Positions 1-12,666 of a stretch of 64,000 bases of DNA are shown piece by piece. A model generated the notes under the pieces. It ran no database searches and was not told where the DNA came from. It saw only the letters and a list, made by a program, of their open reading frames with translations. The DNA comes from Vitrella brassicaformis. Taxonomy: Eukaryota > Sar > Vitrellaceae. The translations under genes and the position numbers were made by a program. Every line of letters starts with the position of its first letter. Positions within the stretch are counted from its first letter, which is position 1. Where the stretch lies: assembly GCA_001179505.1 (NCBI GenBank), contig CDMY01000688.1, positions 118,002 through 182,001 on the forward strand, written 5' to 3'.

Positions 1-600
1 GGCCGAGCTCATAGGCCGTCTGCGGCGCCATGCTGCTCCAGAATCTCCGCTGCCGAGTGTTGCTGGAGTCGATGACGAGCTCGGTGTGGTGCTGCAGGAC
101 GACGCCGCTGAGTGGGGAGGGCAGGGGCGGCTTCAGACACCATACGGGATTCACCAACGCATAGACGCCGATGTGCAGCTCCCGAGGCTGCACACATATA
201 GACGGCAGACACAAAGGAATGAAGGCATCTGCCACCTCCGCTTGAGCCATCTGTTTGTGGTTGCATTCCTACGTACCACAGAGATGCCCGACCAGCCCTG
301 CATCCGAATGGCCTGTCGTTCAGCAGCACCCACACGAACCAAAGACGGACGACTGTACACACCCATTGGATCATGCTGCTTGTGATCATGTACCTTGAAA
401 ACGGCAGCGGCAGCCTCACTGTCCTCCGCACCGCCATCAGCGGCATCATCGCCATCAGCAGACGACGAAGCGGCTTCAGCGCGGCCACCACTACCTGCAG
501 GAAATGAGATGCATCGACAGCAGCAGAAGAATGCACCATCAATGGCCTTCCTACCTTGCTGCCGGGCGACTGGCCGCCAGATCTGCCGCTTGCGAGCCAT
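1..600 (-). CDS. Unrecognised protein, C-terminus runs off the window
   Basis: Three exons fit in phase: 555-600, 277-494 and 1-187 (open at the left edge). The start is the ATG at 600, encoding MARKRQIWRPVARQQ. Intron 554-495 is GTAGG...CTGCAG and intron 276-188 is GTACGT...TGTGCAG. Exon 2 begins with an Ala/Ser/Asp-rich acidic stretch. The rest reads as ordinary globular sequence, with GVYALVNPVW and GVVLQHHTELVIDSSN in exon 3. I do not recognise the family. The splice phases agree and the frame stays open across all three exons, so I take it as a real gene, but its length and function cannot be judged here. Confidence 0.6.
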
Positions 601-947
601 GCCTAAGCGTCAATAGCGATAGCTACCACGACGTCTACAAAGCATCGTCAGGGAAAAAACGGCGAGGAAAACGGCCAGGGCCGATCTGTGCGAGCTCTCG
701 GCCAGGAAAACGAGAAACAGAGAAGGCAAACGAGAAGCAAGGCGGGCCTCTCGAAGCAGAGCAGCGGCAACCTTCTGCTTTTCGCGTATCTGCTCGAATC
801 TTCGGGTCATCGCTCTCCAGGTGAGGCAACGAGCAGCAAACGAGAGGGTGATCTGCACAGGAGAAGAAGCAGCAGCACGAGAGCAGCCAGTATGTAACAA
901 TCAACTCATCCGTTGCTTTGTGTGTTGTCTTGTGTTGTGTTTGTCAG
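601..947. other. Intergenic/5' leader region
   Basis: Separates the gene starting at 600 (minus) from the one starting at 948 (plus), so it should hold both promoters. The plus-strand ATG at 948 directly follows TTTGTCAG, and GTATGTAAC lies at about 892, so a 5' UTR intron of about 55 bp is likely. I see no coding sequence. Confidence 0.4.
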
Positions 948-3203
948 ATGAAGCGTGGCTTCCTCCTGCCGAAGGCGGAGCAGAGCGCTGCAGCCGCCGC
1001 ATCGACTGCCGAGGAGTCAGTCATTCCTCAGCGGAAACGAAAGGTACAACACACAATGACGTTCCTGAAATGCCCACAACTGACCAAGTGCTCTGTCTGT
1101 GTTCATTCAGGCGAGGCCTCCTCCTCGTGTGTCTGCGGACATCAAACGGCAGTATCCGCACCTCGAGCACGCCTGTGGCCGGCCACTCCTTCTGCTGCAA
1201 GCATCACTCGGCCCCTCACTCTTCCTCACGCCCTCCCCTGCCAAGGCCCGGTGTCTGGTCATCGACTGCGCCCACAGAAACACCCGCCGTATGTGGGAAG
1301 CGGTCTCGCTCGAGGTCGCATATCAGTGGGGCATGGCTGCCAGGACCCTCGAGAAGCTGGTGGTCCGCTATCCAAAGCCAGCGGTGTCGCGGCGGAAGCG
1401 CAGCAAGGCACCGGTTTGGTCTATGGGCGTGTGGATGGCGATATTGGAGGGGCATGCACACGGGCGGCAGCGGGCCGTTGCCGTGAAGAACAAGACAGAC
1501 AAGAAGGGCAAGGGCGAGATGGAGGCGATCGGCAGCGGCAGCAGCTCTCAAGCGGCGTCAGTGGCAGCTTCCGATGGGTCGCTGCGGGTGCTGGAGTTCG
1601 AGGCGGTGGACACTGAAGGGCCGCAGGAGTGGGAGAGAGGAGACGGTGGTGTGGCCGCCCCCTCTTCGACACCCCTCCTTCCCAAGACTGACGGTGGTCT
1701 CCCTCCCCGCATCCTTCCCGTCCACCTGCCGGCCCTCACAGAGGTCCGCAACATGCCCGTCGACGTCGCTGCTTGGCGCATGTACCGCTCGTGGTGCGAT
1801 CGATCAACACACGCCCACGAGAGTGAGGGATTAGGCGTCCCTGGTGTGTGTGTGTGTGTGTCTGCAGGCATTCCCCTGGCATTCGAGTCCTCACCTTCAC
1901 CACACATCCCAGGTCATCTTGTCTGAAGGAGTACATCGGCGCTGAGTGGGTGCGGGGCTGCACGGGCCTGGAGGCGCTGGTGTGCGACGACCGCGTGAAC
2001 GGCGACGGTGGGCTGATACTGGCCATGCTGGCTGAGCTGCCTGCAGACGGCAAGTCGTTGGAAGGTCTGCGAGAGCTCGGCAACATTCACCTGTATGGGG
2101 TCGAAGGGGACGAGATTCAGCAACTGCAGCATGCTCTCACCTTGCGGGGCTGCAAAAAGAAGCTGGCCAAGCTACGCATCGACACGGGCACGATACTGCG
2201 CATGGAAAGCGACGTCGACAGCCTGACAATGCTCGACCATCTGGTGTAAGCAAGCAGGACAGAGGAGGCAACAAAAGGGCTGCACGATTGTCTGTGTGTC
2301 TCGTATCCCATCAGGACGGCTGTCGTTGACCCAGAGGCGCTGCTGACCGGCGGTGTCGAGTGGGCTGAGCTTCGTGAAGACGATCTGGATGCGGAGCTGT
2401 CGGTCGAGCTGCTCTCGTGGGCGCGGGCTAAGTCCCCGTTCCTGAAGCGCCACGTGGAGGAGCTCGCCCGCATCGTCCCCCGCGTCACCTATCATGGCCT
2501 ACCCGAACCGCACCACCCGGCCGCTACCGCCATGACACCATCGACCTTCCCCCGAGCCGACTGCTTTCACCTGGCTGCCGAGTCGCTGACGCGCTACACG
2601 ATGCAACGCGTCGTGTCTGTCGCGAAGGCAATCGGCAAGACCTACATCCGCGTGTCTGGGGAGGAAGGGGAAGATGCGGCTCCCGTGGGATTGGCTGTCG
2701 AGTTCCTCAAGGCACTGCAGACAGCCCGGCTCAACGAGGGCAGCGAGGCCCCACTGGACGTCTTGCATTTTGTGTCGCTGGGCGGCGAGGACGTGGGATC
2801 CTTATGGGAGACGCACGCCGCCGAAGTGTCCCCAATCAGATGCCTGGAGCTGTGGATTACCGGTAGGTACAGATACGTGGCTATGGAGAGGGTCTTGTGC
2901 ATGTGTGTGGATGTGCGCCGCTCAGATACGATTCCACCGGGCGCCTCAGACAACGAGCGTCGGGCCTTCATCGAGACCGTCAGCAAGGACCTCCTGGCGA
3001 TGCTCAAGGCGTCCACCCGCCTCGGTGGCCATCGAGAGACGGACGTCCGCTTCTTCAGCCTCCATGGAGATGTACGTGAGTACTTTGCGCGGCACCACCT
3101 GTCAGACGACTTCGACGAGACGCCTTACACATTCACCTTCGATGGCACGTCACTGAGCCTGCGCAGGCGCAGGTGGGGAAGCGAAGGCCGGAGGGAAGGA
3201 TGA
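948..3203 (+). CDS. Unrecognised five-exon protein
   Basis: Exons 948-1043, 1111-1793, 1868-2245, 2315-2872 and 2926-3203 join in phase. The last exon could alternatively splice at GTGGGGAAG (about 3172) to an exon ending near 3244. The protein starts MKRGFLLPKAEQ, has a basic patch (VSRRKRSKAPVW) and then a long regular alpha/beta-looking C-terminal half with repeated Leu spacing, for example LPADGKSLEGLRELGNIHLY and LQHALTLRGCKKKLAKLRI. That spacing suggests leucine-rich repeat-like or F-box-partner folds, but no definite repeat unit can be set out by eye. No signal peptide or membrane segment is seen. Function is unknown. Confidence 0.65.
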
Positions 3204-3361
3204 TTCATTGTCTTAATTGCCTCCTTCTGTTCAGGAGAGGCGTCTGATGGAGAGCCATTGTTTGGTGCGTGCATGCCCTATGCTCGAGCCATGAATGTTC
3301 GTGTCGAGTCGACATACTGACTGCTGCAGACAAGACAGTCTGCATCCATTCTATTAGCTAT

Positions 3362-5280
3362 CTATTGAGCACGTGCCACCCACTCACTGGCCCGGCCCCC
3401 ACCACCACACAGCCCAACAATCACCTTTGCCGCCTCGCTGGCCCCGTCCTCCAGCCGCACTTGCATCCCTACCGACTCGATGGCTGCACGCCTCTCGGGC
3501 GGCACCACACACACGCTCCCATCATGGGATCGACCCAACAGCTGGCCCAGCAGCCCACTTAGGCACGCTGCGGCCTCGACAACGGAGGTCCCCTCCAGCA
3601 GTGAGAGGAAGACAGAGCCATCAACCTGAGTGACACGGACAGACATGACCCCACACCTCGCTTGCCGCATCTCTCTCTGTGCGTGTGTCTTGTCTTTGTG
3701 GTTTGGCACCTACCGCGACATTGAGATCCACAAGCCGCTTGCACCACACCTGACACACACACACACACACACACGACTCATGCGGGGCTTTCGTTGACGT
3801 ATTCTGTTCTGTTGACCTGCTGATCGAACATGAAAGGGCAGACTATCTGGGGGATGCCGGCACGACAGACAGCGGCCACCGTGCCCCCGCCACCGTGCGT
3901 GACGGCCGCCACACATGAGGGATGGCCGAGAAGACGCGACAGGTCCACCACACCAGAGAGGCGGCTGACGCCCTCGAACACCGACAGTGTGGTAGCGGCG
4001 TCGTCTGGTGAGCCGTCGGCATCCAGACTCGCAACCGGCACATGGTACACAAACCTTCACACACACACACACACACACACAGAGATGCCAGGCCACAATG
4101 AGTCCGAGTGAGTCCCTCTCCCCTTCTGTTGTCCCATCCATCGCCTCTCACAAGCCCACCCCACCTGAGTGCAGTGGTGCGATGGACAGCCTCCAGCACC
4201 TGCCCCACACACCGCCACGAGAAGTGGCATGCGCCGATGGCGGGCATGCTGCCGAAACACACCCACACAAACGGCTTCTCGGGCAAGCTGAGGGGCGGCA
4301 CGATGGTGCTCGATGCATCAGGCAGGGTGGCGTCGGCAGCTGCGGAGCCGACTACACGGACAGAGGGGGGCCAGTCGGCAGGGACAGCGAACAATGCGGG
4401 GCTGCAGCAAATGGGAGAGCGGGGCCCTTTGTGTGTGTGTGTGTGTGTAGGCGGGAAGGGTCGCCATGCCATGTGTTTACCTAAGTAGGTAGAGAACAGT
4501 TGCTGCATGCGGCAGCGCATCATCACCATCACCGTCATCACCAAATATGCTCTCGGGCATCCCCAGGACCTCCAGCCTCAGCTTGCCGTGGTCGTCCATA
4601 CAAAGACGCCACATCCAGTGCCTCAACGAACGAACGAACGAATCAACACACACACAATCCACTCCACACACACACACGCAGCTGCTGACCCATGGTCTGT
4701 CTCATTTGCTCTGCTCAAACCTGAGGTCTGCCAGAGTCATCAAAGTCATATTGCCGCCCTCGGCTCGTTCCAGCCGCTCATAGATCTCCCTCCCATACTC
4801 GTCCCTGAAGGCAGCCGTGAAGCCCTCCGGCATCTCGCGAGGCGCCAAACACGGCGACAGCACCACAGCCGCACACCGATTCCCTCGCCGGTTCTCCCGC
4901 TGCACTGCGTGCCAACAGAAGAGGGCGAAATAGTTGAAGCCCACCACCCTCCTGCCCTCGCACAGCCTCGCCAGTACGGCCGCCTCCTCAGCTGAACAGA
5001 ACAAAGCGTCAGCCGTTGGCCGGAGAGGGGAGCTGTCGATGCCCTCGAGAGTTAGCAGCAGCCGACTGGTCCGCTTATCATCATGTGACTCATCCGTGTG
5101 GGCTGCCGATCTCTCTGTTGGCTGCAGGTGCCTTAGAAGGGATGAGTGCGTCACGAAGAGGACAGGCAGTGAGCGGCTGACGGCCCGCGCCACGGAATAC
5201 AGCGGGAGGACATCTCCGAAAGTGCCGAGGGCTGCAACCAGCACTGGTGGTGGACGCTCCGCATTGTTAGATGCCTCCAT
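3362..5280 (-). CDS. UDP-glycosyltransferase, sterol glucosyltransferase-like (GT1/GT28 fold)
   Basis: Six exons join in phase: 4721-5280, 4481-4621, 4165-4401, 3799-4054, 3714-3749 and 3362-3625, giving about 497 residues. The N-terminus carries the GT-B glycine motif LVAALGTFGDVLPL (about residues 14-27), as in the sterol glucosyltransferase and glycosyltransferase-28 families. PFVWVCFGSMPA is the linker strand before the donor domain. VTHGGGGTVAAVCRAGIPQIVCPFMFDQ (about residue 363 on) is the conserved HGG donor-binding motif. Expected role: transfer of a sugar from a UDP-sugar to a lipid or sterol. The family is clear; the substrate is not. The exon 4 donor could be GTCAAC (used here) or a GC site a few codons on. 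The ATG at 5280 is the first in frame with the motif region. Confidence 0.8.
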
Positions 5281-5557
5281 CAGAAAAGAGGGGAGATCTG
5301 CAGCACAAAGCTCGCGCCGTGTTTCCCAGAGCTCGCGTGGTGAACGGCGATTTTGCCATCTCACGCCGCCTGTCCGCCGTGTCCCTTGTCTGCGAGTGAG
5401 CGTCTGTGGCGGCCCTGCCTGTCCGCCGCTCCCGTGTCGGGTTTTCTATAGCGTAGAGCAGCGAGCGTAGCGTAGCTCAGTGGCGTTTGTGTGGACTGAC
5501 TGTCCAGCGGCGTGTTGGTTGGTTGTCTCATTCGTGTGAGCCGAGCCGGCGGCAGCC

Positions 5558-5960
5558 ATGACGTGGGGATTCTCCAACGGCGAACTCAAGGTGTACCAGC
5601 CGGTGGGCAAACAGAGCTGGGGCGCCGAGTGAGGGAGGGGAAGCAGACAGACAGACAGACAGACAGACAGGCGAGAGGGAGGGAGGGAGAGAGGGAGAGG
5701 AAGGCAGATAAGATCAGATCTGACCTCGGGCTGCCTGGCCCTGCCCACGAAGCATGTGTCCATTGTGCTGTCTGTCGGTTGGGTATGTGTGATGTGATCT
5801 CATATATCAGCACCAGCCGACGCACTGTGTGGCGAAGCGGGTGTTCATGGGAGCGGACACGCCCCAGCACGCGCCGCGGTACGCCGAGCCCGGCGAGAAA
5901 TTCTACAAACTCAGGGCCGAAACCCAGTGGTACTACTGGGGTAAGCAGCCACACACATGG

Positions 5961-5991
<31 letters not shown>

Positions 5992-7041
5992 AATGCGGCA
6001 AAACACGAAGGCACCCACGCAATTGTCCAATTTTGCCTGTCTGTGTGTGGTTGTGTTGTGTTGTGTCTCACACAACTCTCAGTTGAGGATTACACTGGTG
6101 TGTCGTTCACCATCCGCAAGGAGGAGCAGCAGGAGGAGGGCAGTGGTTCGGTGGCCGAGCTGCTGACCCCCCTGGCGGCCTCCCAGACCAAGTGGGACAT
6201 CTCCCCGCCCGTCACCGAGCCCCCTCCCCCCGCTCCCAGGGAACAAGAAGACGACAACAACCAGCCTGACACTGAGGCACCGCAACTCACCACAGAGACC
6301 AACAACACCACCAAGGACGACGGCACCGACAAGAAGGAGTCGGCACCCACACCCGCACCGGCCCCTGCGCCGTCCACAGAGCAGCATGCGTCCGAGAGGC
6401 ACCACCATAAGGGCGAGACGGACAGCACTGCGGCGGTGCTGCAAGACGACGGACCCGACGATGACGAGCAGGACGACAACCATCACCACCACCACCAGCA
6501 GCAGCAGCAGGGGGAGGTCATCGCACCGAAGGACACCTGCCCCAGCCCCAGCCCCCCCACCACCACCAAGCCAGAGGAGCCGACCACCACCATCACACAG
6601 GGCGGCAACCAGCACACAACCAAGGCCGACACCGCCACACCATCACCCTCCCCATCCCCACCGGCACCAGTGGTGACGGCCAACGCCGCCGCCCCGATCG
6701 TCAAGGCCGAGTGTGCGGCGGGCGGCTGCGGTGAGCAGGGGCAGGACAACAAGGCGGGGGAGGGGGAGGGCAAGGGGGCTGGGGAGGGGCAGGTCGTCGG
6801 CGCCGTCAAGGAGGTCACGCCATCGGCCTCCCCTTCGTCGGCAGCCAAGGCGGCCAAGGCCACCCAGGGCCCTGTGGGCGGTAGCGAGAGGAGTGCGGAC
6901 GCGTCGACGACTGACGTTGAGGAGCACGAAGCCATGCTGGCACACAAGCAGGCTGCCGCCGTGGCCACGGCGGCGGCAGGGGAGGGAGAGGGGGGTGAGG
7001 AGGAAAAGGAGGACGTCAGCGGCACCGAGGCCGCCGCGTAG
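5558..7041 (+). CDS. Unrecognised protein with long disordered acidic/Pro-Thr-rich tail
   Basis: Exon 1 begins MTWGFSNGELKVYQPVGKQS at 5558. A second exon (about 5808-5940) reads FMGADTPQHAPRYAEPGEKF and ends WYYW, splicing at GTAAGC into the last exon (about 6083-7041), which starts VEDYTGVSFTIRKEEQ. The exon 1-2 phase is unresolved: the strong GTGAGG donor after SWGA does not match the exon 2 frame. After residue about 90 the protein is low complexity, rich in Pro, Thr, Ala, Gln, His and acidic residues, with a HHHHHQQQQQ tract. The short Trp/Tyr-rich head looks conserved, but I cannot place it. It is divergent with the glycosyltransferase gene (starts 278 bp apart). Confidence 0.55.
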
Positions 7042-9807
7042 ATATAGATAGACCACACACACCACACATACTCACTCCCTCACTGGGGCGAGGCGAGAGA
7101 GGGAGAGAGAAACAGATAGAGAGAGAGAGAGCGTGTGTAGATGGATGTCTGGATGTCACACCTGTGTTGTGTTGTGAGTGTGCAAAGCACGCGCGCCGGC
7201 CGCGCAGGCAGGCAGGCAGGCACACGACGGACGCTGGTGTGTGCCCTTCGGTGCGGCGCCTGGCGTGCTGGTATATCGCTATATAGATATGCCATATGTC
7301 TGTTGGCTGCTGCTGGTGCTGCTGCTTGATGAGAGAGAGGCTGTGTATACAATTGATGAGAGTGTTCCATAGAGGGAGGGAGGGAGGGAGGGAGAGGGAC
7401 AGGAGGGACAGGAGGGCGGGGCGTCTGGTGCACGCGCACGAGTGCATCTGTGTATGGGTGCATGTGTGTGCACAGGGTATGTAACTAACATACCCTCCCT
7501 GGCCGACTGACTGACTGAGTGAGTGATAGTTGCCTGCCTGCCTGCCGAGTGTGAGAGGGGAGTGGAGGTGCGGTGATGTCAATAATATTGAGAGGAGGAA
7601 GGCGATAGATAGATAGCCAGGCAGAGAGGAGGGAGGGACGAATGACGGAGGAGGAAGGGAAGGAGGACGAATGGGCGTTTTCTACAGACAGACAGCCACG
7701 GGGCCGCCCGTCACAAAGGAAAGGACTCCAGGGGCGGCTCGGGCTGGACGACTGACTCGCCTTCTCGCCTTCTGTATCTAAACCTATGCATATGGCCTGT
7801 AGGTATTTGTAGGTCTTGTCGATGGAATCGAATGCGCCCGCCTGACTGGTTGTTGTCCGAGAGTGATGGTGCTATCTGGTGGTGTTGCCGTGTGTTGCCT
7901 TGTGCTGTCTGTCTTGTCTTGTGCTGTCTGTCTTTGACGAGCTATGCCATTCTCTCATCCTCCTTTATAGGACCTCCATGGCATCCATCCTTTCCGCTGC
8001 TATGCTGCCTGCTATGGTTTTCCCCAGCGCAAGCATAGCAAGGCAATTCACCAGTCAGGTCGATCCCTCTGCGTTAAGACGGTTTCTCTATGCTATGACG
8101 AATGAGTGAGTGGTTGTCAATAGGTGGCGTGATTCTCTCTCTCTCTCTCTCTCTCTCTCTGGCTGGCTTACTGCCTGCCTGTGTGGCTTCCTGCGCGGTC
8201 AATCGTTTAAGTTGTTTCGCTTTGCATGGCTGGCTGGCTGGCTGGCTGGCTGCTGGGCAGGGTCGGAGCCTGATGTGATTGATGCCTTCCGTCACACAGA
8301 GCATTGCACATCACACCACAACACAACACAACACAGCGTTCTTACAGCCTGCCTGCCCGGCTGCCTGTCTACACACATTTGTTGGTATCTATCGTGTCTG
8401 TCTCTGTCTGTCTGTATAATTGCATACCCTTCATCATATCATCCAATGGCATTGTCTATCTAATCGTGTGCGTGCGAGTATCCCCACACACCGTCGACCG
8501 ACCAATTCGACTGCCTGCCTGCCGGGCTGGCTGGCTGGCTGGCTGGCTCGTCTGGCGCCACAAACCAAGTCATTTTTGGTCTGCCTCCAGGCCGGCCTGG
8601 TCCATGATCCAGGCAGGCCTATGTCCGCCTGTCTGCCTGTCTGCCTGTCTGTCTGTCCAGCCCTGCCTGCTCGTCTGGATGGATGGATTCATTGCGTGCA
8701 TTTTAATCGAGAGAGACGGGATGGGGTCCCAGGGAGGGCTGCCTGGCTGGCTGGCTGGCTGCATGGTGTCTGTCGTTTAAACCGGCCCACCACCGCGTAC
8801 GTATCTATGATCTGTCTGTCCATAGCTATCCTATCTCATGGCCTGGCGTTGTTTACCTTTTTCCCACACAGACACACAGGGCTTGAAAGGAAGGGCTGGG
8901 CAGCCCAGGTTTGTCAAGGTAAGGTGGTGGATAAGATAGATAGCATTCGGTGTCACCGCTGGGTGCGTTTGTGTGTCTGTCTGCATCACACCACACCACA
9001 TCACATCACATGGCACACCTGCATGTAGCTCCTGACTGACTCTATCTGTGTGTGCGTGCAGTCACTCGCTTGCCTTGCCTTCTCCGCCTCTCTCTCTCTC
9101 TCTCTTGACATCGCGCGTATGTCAGTTTTGACCCCATCTCTCTCTCTCTCTCTATCTCTCCAGCTGTCTGTCTGTCTGTCTGTCTGTCGTCCTACATGGT
9201 GCATGCCATGCCTTCATCGGTGCATGACATGACGCGTCAGTGAAAGAGAGAGGAGATAGCTTTATAGCAGCACGTGATGAATTCGGTCCTCTCGTTTTGT
9301 GTTCGTGTCAGTCATGGGTGCCTGCCTGCCTGCTTGACATCTCACTCATCTCTTCATTCAGTTTAATACTCGCGAGCGATATCAGAAAAGCCTTGCCGGG
9401 CCAGTAGGCACATAGATCACACAGACAGACAGACAGACAGAGCAACGACGAGCGGATGATGAACGACGAGAGAGCGAAGTGCTTTCGAATGTGTGGCTGG
9501 ATGGATGGATGGTCGTGAATGAGTGAATGACATGACTAGGGGGCGGGGGGGTCATATCCACACACAGACAGACAGACAAGTGGAAGGACCAATGCGTTCG
9601 TTGGTGGAGCAGTGAGTGAACCGCTAGCTGACGGAGCCACGGAAGAATAAATAGCACACGAATTGAATTAGATGGGTATATGGGTCCACACGCACACGCC
9701 GACACACAGGGACTGACAACGGACAAAGCGCGCAAAAACAAGACACTGTGTGTGCATCTACCAACCAACCACACCAACCGCACCACCCACACACGATCTA
9801 CCGTCCG
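7042..9807. other. Gene-free microsatellite-rich spacer
   Basis: No open frame here shows family motifs or an exon chain in phase. The sequence is dominated by short tandem tracts: GGGA (about 7371-7396), CTGCCTGC, a (CT)n run at 8134-8160, GGCT runs (8231-8250 and about 8528-8548), (CT)n at 9091-9105 and 9138-9153, CTGT at about 9161-9187 and CAGA at 9420-9440. It lies 3' of the genes on both sides, so it may hold two 3' UTRs. Confidence 0.6.
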
Positions 9808-11363
9808 TCACCGCTCCTTCTTTCTCTCTTGCTGCTGCCTTTTGTGGCTGACATCTGTGTCACCACCAGCATCAGCACTAGCATCAGCAGTCTTTTCATC
9901 CTCGTCTGCTGTCGGCACCTCATCCGGCAGCAGCATCAGGAAGCAGCACCCACCCACAACCATCACCACCACAGCGGCCGCACCCAACACCACCAACAGA
10001 TTCAGCACGCTCTCGCTCGCAAAGGCTATCGTCCCGTTAGCCATGCGTCTGGCGCCCTTGACCATTCTGGTGGGCATCCCCCACAGCCCCTCATACTGCC
10101 TCGCCAGCTGCCCCTTCAGCAGCCGATCCAGCCCTTCCGGCAGCGAGTCGATCGTGAGCAGAGTGTCGTCCTCGTAGAAAGCCTCTTTCTCCGCGTCAAT
10201 GACGACCACCTTGGGCAGCCGCGCAGCGTCGACACTGAAGGCTTCGAGTGACTCGCCCCACTGCACGCCATTGACATACCCGAAGAAGAAGTCGTTCTTG
10301 TGTCGTTTGGCCGCGGCCTGGAGGGCCTTCAGGTGGGTGTGAGCTGAGGGGGTGTCTGGGTCGATGGCCAGCACAACAGTCCGCCGGCCCGCGTGTGTGA
10401 GGTCGAAGAAGTTGTCCCGGCCCATCTCGCTGACCAGGGGAAACCGATGCGCCTTGAGCCACGTCTGCAGCCACGCCAGAGTCTCGCTCTCGCTCTCGCC
10501 GCCCTGAGGCTCGCCGACATCCAAGCGCACCATCTGGCCCATGTCGGCCGCGGCAAACACGTCTGGGTCCACCCCTTCCCCGACGCTTGTGAGCAGGAAC
10601 ACTTTGTCCGAGAAGGACTGCCGCTTCTCCCTCACTGTCGGGGGCGCCGCGTCGATCCACACGTCGAGAGAATACGTGACAGCGAAGAAGTGCCGATCTC
10701 TGTACTCGACGGCCAGATGGAGGTAGGCCAGGGGGACGAGATGACCAGCACTACTCGGGGAATGAGGGATGAAGAGCAGACAGCCCACTGCTGAAGGGTC
10801 GAAGTCGTGGTGGTACGTGGTGAGGGCGGCCACCGAGTCCACGGCCTTCACAGGGGGCTGGATCATCCTCTCGCAATACGCCACCAGGCTGTCGGCCTGC
10901 CGTCTGCCCCGGTAGCTCCGCGGCGGCATGCCGTCTCGAAAGAACTTGACGGCTGGATACCCCTTGATGCCGTATCGGCCACACAGCTTGCTCTCCTTTG
11001 AGCAGTCCACTTTGCCCAGCTGCACAGGGGTCTCCTCCCTCGCCATGGTCTCGGCCGCCTGCTCGAACTCGGGCATCAGACGCTTGCAGTGACCGCACCA
11101 TGGCGCGTAGAACTCTGGTCAAAAGTGGTATAGATCACACATCTCTTCTCACACAGATCTCGTGAGTGATGTGTACCGATGAGCCAGTCGCTTTCGCGCA
11201 GTTTGGCGTCGAAGTTGCTGCCGTGAAGCGTCGCCACTCGCTCGGGCATTGGTGGTGCTGCTGCTGATGCTTTGCTGAGGTCATGCTGCTGCGATGCTGC
11301 CGCTGCGCCAATCATCCACAGTGGCCACAGGGCGGCGAGCAAAATGACTTCGCTCGCCGCCAT
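9808..11363 (-). CDS. Transmembrane thioredoxin-domain protein (PDI/TMX-like)
   Basis: Two exons, 11177-11363 and 9808-11114, join in phase to give 497 residues. The ATG at 11363 opens a signal peptide (MAASEVILLAALWPLWMIGA). Exon 2 supplies the thioredoxin active site EFYAPWCGHCKRLMPEF, with the CGHC redox motif at about residues 69-72, followed by VDCSKESKLCGRYGIKGYP with the family's cis-Pro region. Two less conserved thioredoxin-like stretches follow. A single membrane helix (about residues 430-455, LVVLGAAAVVVMVV) precedes a short cytosolic tail ending KKER, which fits the KKXX retrieval signal. Expected role: oxidase/isomerase in disulfide formation, anchored in the ER membrane with its catalytic domain in the lumen. 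Confidence 0.85.
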
Positions 11364-11426
11364 AGAAGCTGTCAAGGGGATCACCAGCAGTCCAGCTCCC
11401 CGAATAACTGCAGGGTTCGGTTTACA

Positions 11427-11456
11427 GGGTTTGTGGAAACCCTGAACCACAAACCC
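11427..11456. promoter_or_regulatory. GGGTTT/AAACCC palindromic telo-box-like element
   Basis: Perfect 10-bp arms (gggtttgtgg and ccacaaaccc) flank a 10-bp centre that itself contains aaaccctg. It lies about 65-95 bp upstream of the thioredoxin-protein ATG. Related GGGTTT...AAACCC elements occur upstream of other starts in this window (52354, 57954, and a looser one at 16043). A role in transcription is inferred from position and resemblance to plant telo-boxes (AAACCCTA). Confidence 0.45.
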
Positions 11457-11658
11457 TTCACCAATGAACTCTTGCGTGTTCAGGGATGATATCGATTGGC
11501 AGTTGGTAGTAATAACTTGATAGGCGAGACGCAATCAACAGCTATACACAAAGAGTTAAGCTACAATGGACAGATGCGTCCGTACACACACAGATTCGCA
11601 CACACACACAAAACACACGACAGACAATCAGTACACTCACCTCTCCCTCAGCTTTTCC

Positions 11659-12550
11659 CTATGCACGCTCGTCTCGGCAGACTGAGTGTTCTTCGCTTTG
11701 GCTGGTGTGGTCCTTCTTCGGCCTTTCCTCCCACAGCACCCAGGCAGACCAGATCACATTCAGCAGGAACCCCATAAAGCCTATGTCGCCTTCATCCCAA
11801 CGAGGCATCCGGGGTGATGAGAGAAAGGGATAATGAAGTCCGTCTGCTTGTCGATGAACCAGACCATTGGTATCTTGATCACAAAGACGCCAAGCGTAAG
11901 CTGGAAGATGATAGCGGCTGGCGTGGAACTGGTTCTGGCGACGCATAGCCTCCGGGCCGGTCATTCACACTAGAGAGTCACCAGGGGGGCATCAGAAGAA
12001 AAACGCCCAGGGGCCAGGCATGAGCCTCATCATGCGCAGTCTTATCTCGTCGTCCTCGCTAAGCTCACGCCGAGCTTCGTACGTACGCACACAAGGGGAA
12101 TACATAAGATGCGATTCCATCCATCCAGGGCATCCAGCCATGTGTACATACTCACTGCCTAAGGCCTCTCTCTCTCTCTCTCTGCCCCTCTCCCTCCCTG
12201 GCTCACTTGGTGCTGGTGTTGGAGGTGGCTTGGTGAGTTTGAAGATGATGGGGGCGGCAGCGGTGCCGACGCCTTCTGCCAGCGTGTCCTTCAGAGTGGC
12301 GCCCAGCTTCACCGCCGTGCCGTCAGTCTTGGTGAGCTTGGAATCACTGTCGACGCCGATCTTCTCATCGACAGCGTAGTCCTCCCGGGCTCGTTCCAGG
12401 ACGTCGATGAGCTGGTCCTCGGCACGAAGCTAGTATCTGAAGATCGAGTCTTTCTTCTCCCCGTTGATTTCGATCCCGACGAATACACTGAACAACTTCT
12501 TCGCATCATCGGCCGCCGCACTGGGCTCGTCAGCCGGGAGGGAGGGCCGA
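11659..12550 (-). pseudogene. Decayed inverted copy of the 16.3-17.25 kb two-gene locus
   Basis: On the minus strand this repeats the plus-strand locus at about 16370-17250. The first gene's frame (ADEPSAAADDAKK...) matches ADEHGAAADDAKK at 16.37 kb but has an in-frame TAG at 12430-12432, just after SIFRY. It still ends MRLMPGPWAFFF, as the other copy does. The second gene's counterpart (11660-11965) has stop codons upstream and a one-base deletion near 11810 relative to the intact copy, which puts the end of its frame out of phase. Several breaks against an open counterpart make this a pseudogene copy. The 5' parts differ more than the 3' parts. Confidence 0.7.
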
Positions 12551-12635
12551 CCTGAGCTCTGCAGCCTCAGCAGATGACGTCTGGCAGTGGCGGTGGCGGT
12601 GGGGCCGACGAACGGGATGGCGGTGCTTCGAGTTT

Positions 12636-12666
12636 GTTTAGGGTTGAACCCTAATTCCTAAACCCT
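12636..12666. promoter_or_regulatory. TTTAGGG telomere-like inverted motif upstream of the decayed copy
   Basis: Contains tttagggttgaaccctaa followed by cctaaaccct, two overlapping inverted TTTAGGG-type units. A further run, tagggtttttagggcttagg, lies at about 12796-12815. The position relative to the degenerate gene matches the element at 16043-16067 upstream of the intact copy, so it probably moved with the duplicated locus as part of its promoter. It is far too short to be a telomere. Confidence 0.45.

Noticed and set aside
8000-9200. Long open frames rich in Cys, Leu and Ser (CLPVCLSVC-type peptides)
   Set aside because: They are translations of CTGT/GGCT/CT repeats, are open on both strands, and show no motif or splice logic.
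9808-11076. Plus-strand open frames opposite the thioredoxin protein
   Set aside because: Shadow frames; the minus strand holds the CGHC motif, signal peptide and membrane helix.
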